Below are positions 1-6,470 of a DNA stretch of 8,956 nucleotides, in pieces; the first letter of the stretch is position 1, and each line of letters begins with the position of its first letter. The translations under genes and the position numbers were made by a program. The notes below the pieces were generated by a model. That model searched no databases. It had not been told where the DNA came from and saw nothing but the letters and a program-made list of their open reading frames with translations. The stretch is from Candidatus Lloydbacteria bacterium RIFCSPLOWO2_02_FULL_54_12 (GTDB taxonomy: Bacteria > Patescibacteriota > Minisyncoccia > Phycocordibacterales > UBA6899): the NCBI GenBank assembly GCA_001819095.1, contig MHLS01000060.1, positions 11,776 through 20,731 on the forward strand. The letters run 5' to 3'.

Positions 1-2529
1 GAGAAGACGCTCGCCAAAGACCCCGCGAAGACGCTCGACGAATCGTACGTCGAGATCTACCGCCGTCTGCGCGACGGCGATGTGACGACGACCCAGAACG
101 CCCGCGAGACCGTCTCGGCGATGTTTACCCGCGAGCGTTATGATCTTTCTCCAGTTGGCCGCTACCGCTTCAATCATCGTTTCGGAAAGCCGATGAGCGA
201 GAAGGCGCTTGAAGCCCGCATACTCTCCTTGGACGACCTCATCACCACGGTCAAGAATGTCGTCAAACTGAACAATACGAAAGGTGCGGTCGAGGACGAT
301 ATCGACCACTTGGGGAGCCGTCGCGTGCGCTATGTCGGCGAGATGCTTCAGGCGAAGTTGCGCGTCGGTATGACGCAGATGAAGCGCAATATTCAGGACC
401 GCATGTCGACGGTGGAGACCGACACGATACTCCCGATCAACTTCGTCTCCCCGCGACCGCTTCAGGCACGCCTCAAGGAATTCTTCACCACGAACCAACT
501 CTCGCAGTTGATGAGCCAGAAGAACACCTTGGACGAAGTGGAACATTTGCGCACCTGCTCGGCGATGGGTCCGGGAGGACTCACGAAAGAGCGTGCCGGT
601 CTTGAGGTCCGCGACGTGCATCCTTCCCACTACGGACGCCTCTGCCCCATTCATACGCCGGAAGGACCGAACATCGGTCTCGTGCTTCGCCTTTCCACCT
701 ACGCCCGCGTCAACGCGTTCGGCGTCATCGAAACGCCCTATGTGAAGGTGACGGACGGCAAGATCACGGGGAAGATCGACTATCTGAACGCGCTCGAAGA
801 AGAGCAGTTCGTCATCGCGCATGCCGCCGTTCCGTACGACCAAGCAACGATGTTGCTCGAAGACCGCGTTGAGGCCCGCGTCAAAGGCGATCCCGGCATC
901 GTCGACCGCGTACAGGTCCAGTATATCGACGTCGCGACCAACCAAGCATTCTCGACCGCCACGTCCTCTATTCCGTTCTTGGAACACGACGACGCCAACC
1001 GCGCACTCATGGGTAGCAATATGCAACGCCAAGCGACCCCGTGCGTCATTCCCGAAGCTCCCATCGTGGCGACCGGCATGGAAGCGCGCATCGCGCGGGA
1101 TTCCGGCCGCGTGGTCTTGGCGCACGCCGACGGCGTCGTTAAAGAAGTCGACGCGAAGCATATCGTCTTCAAGGACAACAAAGGGAACGAAAAGGAGCAC
1201 AAGCTCATCAACTTTGTGATGACGAACGACGCGACCTGCTATCATCAGCGGCCGATCGTTTCCGTCGGCGAAAAAGTGAAGAAGGGGGGAGTGTTGGCGG
1301 ACACGTCGACTTCCGACCGCGGCGAGATGGCGCTCGGCCAGAACCTTCTGGTCGCCTTCATGTCGTGGGGCGGTGCCAACTACGAAGACGCTATCATCCT
1401 CTCGGAGCGCCTTGTGCGCGAGTCGATCCTCTCGTCCATTCATATAGAGAAGTTCGTCGTGAACGTGCGTGACACGAAACTCGGCCCCGAGATCACCACG
1501 CCGGACATCCCCAATGTCGGCGAAGTGAAGCTGAAGGATCTCGACCACGAAGGTATTGTCCGTATCGGCGCGGAGGTCCGCCCGGGCGACATCTTGGTCG
1601 GGAAGATCACCCCGAAAGGCGAGGCACAGCTCACACCCGAAGAGCGGCTCTTACGCTCGATCTTCGGTGAGAAGGCGCGTGACGTGAAGGACACATCGCT
1701 CCGCATGGAACACGGCAAACGCGGGCGCGTCATCGGCGTCAAGGTATTCTCGCGCGAGAAGGGCGACAACTTGGAAAGTGGCATCATCAAACGCGTCTAT
1801 ATAGAGGTCGCCCAGCTCCGCAATATCTCGATCGGTGACAAGCTTGCAGGCCGCCACGGCAACAAGGGTGTCATCTCGAAGATACTCCCCATCGAAGAAA
1901 TGCCGTACATGGAAGACGGTACTCCGATCGACGTCATCTTGACCCCGCTCGGTGTGCCTTCCCGCATGAACTTGGGCCAGATCTTCGAACTTCACCTCGG
2001 TCTCGCGGCGCATGCGCACGGCTATCAGGCGATCACTCCACCTTTCTTGGGCGTCACGGAAGAGGAGATCTGTGCGGAACTTAAAAGCGCGGGGTATCGC
2101 GAGGACGGCAAGATGAAACTTTTCGACGGCCGCACGGGGGAACCTTTCGAGCAGTCGATCTCCGTCGGCTATATGTACATCCTCAAACTCCATCACATGG
2201 TCGAGGACAAGATCCATATGCGTTCCATCGGTCCGTACTCACTCATCACCCAACAGCCGTTGGGCGGCAAGGCGCAGGGCGGAGGCCAGCGTTTCGGCGA
2301 AATGGAAGTCTGGGCGCTCCAAGGCTACGGTGCCGCGCACGTCTTGCGCGAGATGCTCACGGTCAAGTCCGACGACATCCTCGGCCGCTCGGCGGCGTTC
2401 GACGCGATAGTGAAAGGTCGTAACATCCGCGAGCCGAACCTTCCGGCGACTTTCCACGTGCTCTTAAATTCGCTCCGCGGATTGGCGCTCGACATCGACC
2501 TTAAATATGAGGACCGCACTCAAGATTAA
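1..2529 (+). CDS. rpoB: DNA-directed RNA polymerase subunit beta (5' end outside window)
   Basis: This is the beta subunit of the core RNA polymerase, which forms one pincer and half of the active site. The frame is open from base 1, so the start lies upstream; the GTG at 82 is an internal valine. The visible 842 residues align with E. coli beta from about residue 375, so roughly the first third is missing. Landmarks in order: the rifampicin region (QLSQLM..., 496-567), HTPEGPNIGL, YEDAIILSE at 1381-1407 (acidic pair matching E813/D814), KGEAQLTPEERLLRSIFGEKA, and GDKLAGRHGNKGVIS at 1834-1878 with both active-site lysines (codons 1840 and 1864, matching K1065 and K1073). PLGGKAQGGGQRFGEMEVWAL and a normal C-terminus follow. 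The E. coli insertion betaSI2 is absent: only a short linker separates KVFSREKG from GDK. Oddities in the rifampicin pocket are listed in the findings. The gene ends in TAA 21 nt before rpoC and is surely co-transcribed with it. Confidence 0.98.
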   Translation, partial: EKTLAKDPAKTLDESYVEIYRRLRDGDVTTTQNARETVSAMFTRERYDLSPVGRYRFNHRFGKPMSEKALEARILSLDDLITTVKNVVKLNNTKGAVEDDIDHLGSRRVRYVGEMLQAKLRVGMTQMKRNIQDRMSTVETDTILPINFVSPRPLQARLKEFFTTNQLSQLMSQKNTLDEVEHLRTCSAMGPGGLTKERAGLEVRDVHPSHYGRLCPIHTPEGPNIGLVLRLSTYARVNAFGVIETPYVKVTDGKITGKIDYLNALEEEQFVIAHAAVPYDQATMLLEDRVEARVKGDPGIVDRVQVQYIDVATNQAFSTATSSIPFLEHDDANRALMGSNMQRQATPCVIPEAPIVATGMEARIARDSGRVVLAHADGVVKEVDAKHIVFKDNKGNEKEHKLINFVMTNDATCYHQRPIVSVGEKVKKGGVLADTSTSDRGEMALGQNLLVAFMSWGGANYEDAIILSERLVRESILSSIHIEKFVVNVRDTKLGPEITTPDIPNVGEVKLKDLDHEGIVRIGAEVRPGDILVGKITPKGEAQLTPEERLLRSIFGEKARDVKDTSLRMEHGKRGRVIGVKVFSREKGDNLESGIIKRVYIEVAQLRNISIGDKLAGRHGNKGVISKILPIEEMPYMEDGTPIDVILTPLGVPSRMNLGQIFELHLGLAAHAHGYQAITPPFLGVTEEEICAELKSAGYREDGKMKLFDGRTGEPFEQSISVGYMYILKLHHMVEDKIHMRSIGPYSLITQQPLGGKAQGGGQRFGEMEVWALQGYGAAHVLREMLTVKSDDILGRSAAFDAIVKGRNIREPNLPATFHVLLNSLRGLALDIDLKYEDRTQD

Positions 2530-2541
2530 AAGCCATACACC

Positions 2542-2553
2542 ATCAACACTATG
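2542..2553 (+). promoter_or_regulatory. rpoC translation start context without Shine-Dalgarno
   Basis: The 21-nt rpoB-rpoC spacer has no purine-rich AGGAGG-type motif; ATTAAAAG at 2525-2532 is the closest and is weak and too far upstream. Directly before the start codon stands ATCAACACT, which recurs as ATCAACATT directly before the rpoD start. Two ATG codons follow each other (2551 and 2554); either could initiate and the product would differ by one methionine. Whether the shared motif takes part in initiation is inference. Confidence 0.35.
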
Positions 2554-5500
2554 ATGAAAAATCCCATCACAGACTTCAACGCGATCGGCATCAAGCTGGC
2601 GTCGCCCGAGCGCATCAAGGAGTGGTCGTACGGCGAGGTCACGAAGCCCGAAACGATCAACTACCGCACCCAACGCTCGGAGCGTGGCGGGCTCTTTGAC
2701 GAGCGCATCTTCGGACCCGAAAAAGATTTTGAATGTTACTGCGGCAAATACCGCGGGATCCGCTTCAAAGGGATCATGTGCGAGAAGTGCGGCGTCGAGA
2801 TCACGCGCGCTATCGTGCGCCGCGAGCGTATGGGCCACATCGAGCTCGCCGCTCCGGTCTCCCACATCTGGTTTCTCCGCGGCATCCCCAGCCGCATCGG
2901 CCTACTCCTCAATCTCCCCGTCGCGGAACTTGAGAAGGTCATCTACTTTGCGGCGTACGTCGTCACCTCGGTCAATCAGTCCGAAAAGGAGAATCTCCTG
3001 AAAGAACTCGACCGCGAATACAAATCGAAGGTGAAGTCGCTTGAGGCGAAGGGTGCCAAGGACAAGATGAAGGAGCTTTTGACGACGGCGAAGAAAGAGA
3101 TCGACGGCATCAACGTCGGGCTCATCTTGGACGAAATGACCTATCACAAGTATTCGCTCAAATATTCATCCGCATTCGAGGCGAATATCGGCGCCGAAGC
3201 GGTCTTCAAGATGTTCAAACAGCTTGATCTCAAGAAACTCGACCAACACCTCCACACTGCGCTTGAGAAGGCCGGTGCCGTAGAGCGTGCGAAGCTTTAC
3301 AAACGCCTCTCGCTCACGAAATCACTCTTGCGCTCCGGCGTGCGTCCCGAGTGGATGTTCCTGACGGCTATCCCCATCATTCCTCCCGGCATGCGCCCCA
3401 TGGTTGCTTTGGAAGGCGGTCGCCATGCGACCTCCGATGTGAACGACCTCTATCGCCGTGTCATCAATCGCAATAACCGTTTGAAAAAACTCCTCGAGAT
3501 CGACGCTCCGGAGGTCATTTTGCGCAACGAAAAGCGCATCTTGCAGGAAGCCGTCGACGCCTTGATCGACAATTCCATCCGCCATGGGAGCACCTCCGCC
3601 GCAATGTCCCAGAGCCAGCGCCGCCAGCTGAAGTCACTCGCCGATACGCTGAAGGGGAAGCAAGGGCTCTTTAGGCAGAACCTCTTGGGAAAGCGCGTGG
3701 ACTATTCCGGTCGCTCCGTCATCGTCGTCGGCCCAGATCTCAAACTGAACCAATGCGGACTCCCGAAGCAGATGGCACTCGAACTTTTCCGCCCGTTCGT
3801 CATTGCGAAGCTCCTCGAACAAGGGCTTGCGTTCAACATCCGCGGCGCGAACCGTCTCATCGACGAAGGCATTCCCGAAGTTTGGGGGAATCTCGAAGAC
3901 GTCATCAAAGGCAAGTATGTACTCTTGAACCGCGCGCCGACCTTGCACCGCCTCGGTATTCAGGCATTTAACCCGACGCTCATCGAAGGTAACGCCATTC
4001 AGGTCCATCCTTTGGTCTGTTCCGCCTTCAATGCCGACTTCGACGGCGACCAGATGGCTGTGCACGTGCCGCTCTCCGACGAGGCGCAGGCCGAAGCGCG
4101 CGAGTTGATGGCGTCAAACAAGAATCTCCTGAAGCCGGGCTCCGGCGACCCCGTGGTCAACCCCGGTCTCGACATCGTCTTGGGCTGTTATTGGATGACC
4201 AAGGTGGTCGAGGGCGACAAGGGCGAAGGCAAGATCTTCGCCACGCCGAACTCCGCCATCACGGCGTACGACTTCGGTGTCGCCGGCTTCCGCGCGAAGA
4301 TAAAGGTCATGGGCACCGACTCGCCCAAGTACGCGCAATACGAAGGCAAACCGTTCGAAACGACCGTCGGCCGCCTCCTCTTTAACTCCGTGCTTCCGAC
4401 CGACTTTCCGTTCATCAATAAAGAGGTCGTGAAGAAGGACCTCGCGAACGTCGTGGACGATCTCATCACTCGCTACGGTATTGACGGCACACCTGCGGTC
4501 CTCGACAAGATCAAGGCGTTCGGTTACCGCTATGTCACCAAGTCCGGCATCACGTGGAGTATCTCCGACGTGAAAGTGCCCGAAGAGAAACCGGCGATCG
4601 TTGCCGAAGCCCGCAGACGCGAGGCGGAGATCACTACGCAGTGGTCCGAAGGACTCCTCTCCGCCGAAGAAAAGTACGACCGGCTGATCGAGATCTGGAA
4701 AAAAGTCGAGATCGACATCGAGAAATGCGTACCGAGGGCGCTCCCGAAGAACGGTCCCGTCATGGACATGATCACCTCCGGCGCGCGCGCGTCCATCAAG
4801 CAGGTGACCAAGATGGTCGGCATCAAAGGACTCACACAAGGACCTTCCGGTCGTATCATCGACTTCCCGATGGTGCCGTCGCTCAAAGAAGGACTCTCGC
4901 CGCTCGAATACTTCATCTCGACCCACGGTTCCCGCAAAGGTTTGACCGACACCGCCTTGAACACCGCAAAGGCCGGCTACCTCACACGCCGCTTAGTTGA
5001 TGTCGCACAGGATGTCGTCGTCATCGAGGAAGATTGCGGAGAGAAAGAAGGAATCCGGCTCACGAAAGAGAACGCACTCGGTATCGAGATCACCATCGCG
5101 AGGAACGTGAGGGGCCGCGTGCTCGCCAAGGATGCTCTCGATGAGAAAGGCAAAGTATTCTTCAAGAAAGGAATGCTCTTGGGACGTGACGAAGCGCATG
5201 CGCTTGAGAAAAGCGGTTGCGAAGAAGCTTTCGTGCGCTCACCTTTGACCTGTAAGACACTCCGTGGGGTCTGTCAGAAATGCTATGGCATGGATCTCGG
5301 TCGCGGAGTACTGGTTGCCATGGGCGAGACCGTGGGCATCGTTGCCGCACAAGCCATCGGTGAACCGGGCACCCAGCTTACGATGCGTACTTTCCACGCC
5401 GGCGGTGCCGCAGGTGAGGACATCACCATGGGTCTTCCGCGTGTCGAGGACATTTTTGAACGTCAGACCCCGAAAGCGCAGGCGGTCGTTTCCAAGATCG

Positions 5501-6213
5501 ACGGAACGGTTGTCGAGATCAAACACGGAGAGAAAGACGACCTCCTAATCGTCGTCTTGGGCGAAGCGGCCGGTAAAACAGGAAAAGGCGTAAAAGAGAA
5601 GAAGTCCGTCGAGCACTCGGTCTCGTTCCGCCGCACGCCTATCGTGAAGGAAGGCGACCTGGTAAAGGCGGGCGACCTCTTGACCGACGGTTACGCGGAC
5701 ATCGACGAGCTCTTCCGCTTCGGCGGTGTCGATCGCGCACAGCGCTACATCATCAGTGAGATCAACAAGATCTACGAAACACAGGGTGCCTCAATTGCGC
5801 GAAAGCACGTCGAGGTCATTGTGAAGCAGATGTTCTCGCGTAGAAAGGTCCGCCACGTCGGCGACACGCGTTTCTCGATCGGCGACATCATCGAAGAGAC
5901 GGAACTCCTTGAAGAGAATGCAAAGGTCAAGGACGAGAAGGGCGATCCGGCCGTGGGCGAGCACTTGGTCTTGGGCATCACGGAAGTTGCGCTCACGAAA
6001 GAGTCGTTCCTCTCCGCGGCGTCATTCCAGAACACTTCACGCGTCTTAATTGAAGCCGCGGTGCAGGGTGCGACCGACCGCCTCTACGGCTTGAAGGAGA
6101 ACGTCATCTTGGGCCGCCTCATTCCCGCAGGTACCGGCTTCCACACGAACTTGGTGGAGAAGGAGTATGATCCGGAAGATGATCTGCCACCCCGCGAAAT
6201 CGTCCAAGCTTAG
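2551..6213 (+). CDS. rpoC: DNA-directed RNA polymerase subunit beta'
   Basis: This 1220-residue subunit carries the catalytic centre of RNA polymerase. Domains in order: the zinc ribbon with C62, C64, C77 and C80; the clamp, about residues 100-250, helical and charged; the lid and switch regions (LLGKRVDYSGRSVIVVGPDL); RAPTLHRLGIQAF; and the active-site loop NADFDGDQMAVH at residues 494-505, where D496, D498 and D500 bind catalytic magnesium. The bridge helix covers about residues 783-820 (THGSRKGLTDTALNTA). The second zinc site is C829, C901, C908 and C911. The trigger loop has PGTQLTMRTFH with M945, R946 and H949. A sandwich-barrel domain and the conserved C-terminus (KHVEVIVKQM, ASFQNTSRVL) follow. 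The E. coli trigger-loop insertion SI3 is absent. One oddity is L540 where E. coli has Q504. The gene starts 21 nt after rpoB, ends in TAG, and a long palindrome begins at the very next base. Confidence 0.99.
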   Translation: MMKNPITDFNAIGIKLASPERIKEWSYGEVTKPETINYRTQRSERGGLFDERIFGPEKDFECYCGKYRGIRFKGIMCEKCGVEITRAIVRRERMGHIELAAPVSHIWFLRGIPSRIGLLLNLPVAELEKVIYFAAYVVTSVNQSEKENLLKELDREYKSKVKSLEAKGAKDKMKELLTTAKKEIDGINVGLILDEMTYHKYSLKYSSAFEANIGAEAVFKMFKQLDLKKLDQHLHTALEKAGAVERAKLYKRLSLTKSLLRSGVRPEWMFLTAIPIIPPGMRPMVALEGGRHATSDVNDLYRRVINRNNRLKKLLEIDAPEVILRNEKRILQEAVDALIDNSIRHGSTSAAMSQSQRRQLKSLADTLKGKQGLFRQNLLGKRVDYSGRSVIVVGPDLKLNQCGLPKQMALELFRPFVIAKLLEQGLAFNIRGANRLIDEGIPEVWGNLEDVIKGKYVLLNRAPTLHRLGIQAFNPTLIEGNAIQVHPLVCSAFNADFDGDQMAVHVPLSDEAQAEARELMASNKNLLKPGSGDPVVNPGLDIVLGCYWMTKVVEGDKGEGKIFATPNSAITAYDFGVAGFRAKIKVMGTDSPKYAQYEGKPFETTVGRLLFNSVLPTDFPFINKEVVKKDLANVVDDLITRYGIDGTPAVLDKIKAFGYRYVTKSGITWSISDVKVPEEKPAIVAEARRREAEITTQWSEGLLSAEEKYDRLIEIWKKVEIDIEKCVPRALPKNGPVMDMITSGARASIKQVTKMVGIKGLTQGPSGRIIDFPMVPSLKEGLSPLEYFISTHGSRKGLTDTALNTAKAGYLTRRLVDVAQDVVVIEEDCGEKEGIRLTKENALGIEITIARNVRGRVLAKDALDEKGKVFFKKGMLLGRDEAHALEKSGCEEAFVRSPLTCKTLRGVCQKCYGMDLGRGVLVAMGETVGIVAAQAIGEPGTQLTMRTFHAGGAAGEDITMGLPRVEDIFERQTPKAQAVVSKIDGTVVEIKHGEKDDLLIVVLGEAAGKTGKGVKEKKSVEHSVSFRRTPIVKEGDLVKAGDLLTDGYADIDELFRFGGVDRAQRYIISEINKIYETQGASIARKHVEVIVKQMFSRRKVRHVGDTRFSIGDIIEETELLEENAKVKDEKGDPAVGEHLVLGITEVALTKESFLSAASFQNTSRVLIEAAVQGATDRLYGLKENVILGRLIPAGTGFHTNLVEKEYDPEDDLPPREIVQA

Positions 6214-6341
6214 CGAAAGCACATTTTTGGGCGCACTTTGCGTTTGAATCGTCGGGCGGGTCCGGCAAACATATCAGTATATGTCCGCTCGGACACCGCC
6301 CTAGATTCCTCCGCAAATTGCATCCCAAAACTGCACTTTCG
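6214..6341 (+). repeat. 128-nt imperfect palindrome / long predicted hairpin after rpoC
   Basis: The two halves are reverse complements with interruptions. Pairing blocks from outside in are 6214-6219 with 6336-6341, 6222-6223 with 6332-6333, 6225-6231 with 6324-6330, 6233-6235 with 6319-6321, 6237-6242 with 6312-6317, 6246-6250 with 6304-6308, 6254-6259 with 6296-6301, 6260-6264 with 6290-6294, 6265-6266 with 6287-6288, and 6269-6274 with 6279-6284, closed by the loop CAGT. That gives 48 Watson-Crick pairs out of 62 possible. The strongest block is GGGCGG-GTCCG against CGGAC-A-CCGCCC. The element starts directly at the base after the rpoC stop. No T-tract follows either arm, so it is not a classical intrinsic terminator on either strand. 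It could be an RNA processing or stability hairpin, a factor-dependent terminator, a small non-autonomous repeat, or a structured RNA. The pairing is directly seen; the role is unknown. Confidence 0.8.
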
Positions 6342-6365
6342 TGCGAATTTCGTCGTTTGCTCGAC

Positions 6366-6444
6366 CTCTGAGATGGCCTAAGGTCGGACCTTGAGACGGT
6401 GGTATCTGAAGGTCCGACCTTGGAGAAGCTGGCCATCATCAAAG
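6366..6444 (+). repeat. 79-nt second imperfect palindrome upstream of dnaG
   Basis: The core is a perfect 13-bp stem, AAGGTCGGACCTT (6380-6392) with AAGGTCCGACCTT (6409-6421), around a 16-nt loop. Outside it, GATGGCC (6372-6378) pairs perfectly with GGCCATC (6431-6437). Further out, 6366-6371 pairs with 6439-6444 with one mismatch and A6438 bulged. The 9-nt asymmetric bulge at 6422-6430 contains GGAGAA, which resembles a Shine-Dalgarno sequence but lies about 45 nt before the dnaG start, too far to act directly. No T-run follows. It sits 24 nt after the first palindrome and ends 26 nt before dnaG. Possible roles are a regulatory hairpin in the dnaG leader or a repeat-family copy; neither can be shown from this window alone. 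Confidence 0.75.
6380..6421. promoter_or_regulatory. Pair of 13-bp dyad-symmetric sites, possible operator or repeat unit
   Basis: AAGGTC-G-GACCTT and AAGGTC-C-GACCTT are each self-complementary apart from the central base. They are therefore at once an inverted repeat and a near-perfect direct repeat. Their centres (6386 and 6415) are 29 bp apart. Such symmetry fits a DNA-binding dimer as well as an RNA hairpin. No regulator gene is in the window, so operator function is only a possibility. Confidence 0.3.
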
Positions 6445-6470
6445 AGACCACAGTTTGTCGCAAAAGTTCC

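Noticed and set aside
82..84. GTG as the start of rpoB
   Set aside because: The frame is open to base 1 and upstream residues (YVEIYRRLRDGD) continue the beta-family alignment, so it is internal.
1651..2217. A 188-codon open frame on the minus strand opposite rpoB
   Set aside because: Shadow of the conserved beta active-site region with no family resemblance.
4114..4926. A 270-codon open frame on the minus strand opposite rpoC
   Set aside because: It covers the invariant part of rpoC, so its sequence is dictated by that protein. Asp/Arg-rich translation without any motif.
6208..6228. GCTT...AAGC followed by five Ts at the rpoC end, a possible terminator
   Set aside because: The stem is only 4 bp and mostly within the rpoC coding end; the Ts are better explained as part of the long palindrome arm.
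6214..6341. Insertion sequence or CRISPR remnant in the rpoC-dnaG spacer
   Set aside because: There is no transposase fragment, no visible target-site duplication, and no regularly spaced direct repeats.
6393..6408. T-box-like GGTGGTA in the loop of the second hairpin
   Set aside because: Only part of the T-box consensus matches. There is no Stem I or T-run terminator, and the downstream gene is not an aminoacyl-tRNA synthetase or amino-acid gene.
6399..6470. Longer dnaG start at ATG 6399, adding 24 residues
   Set aside because: The added residues have no counterpart in DnaG proteins and are encoded by the arms of the leader hairpin.
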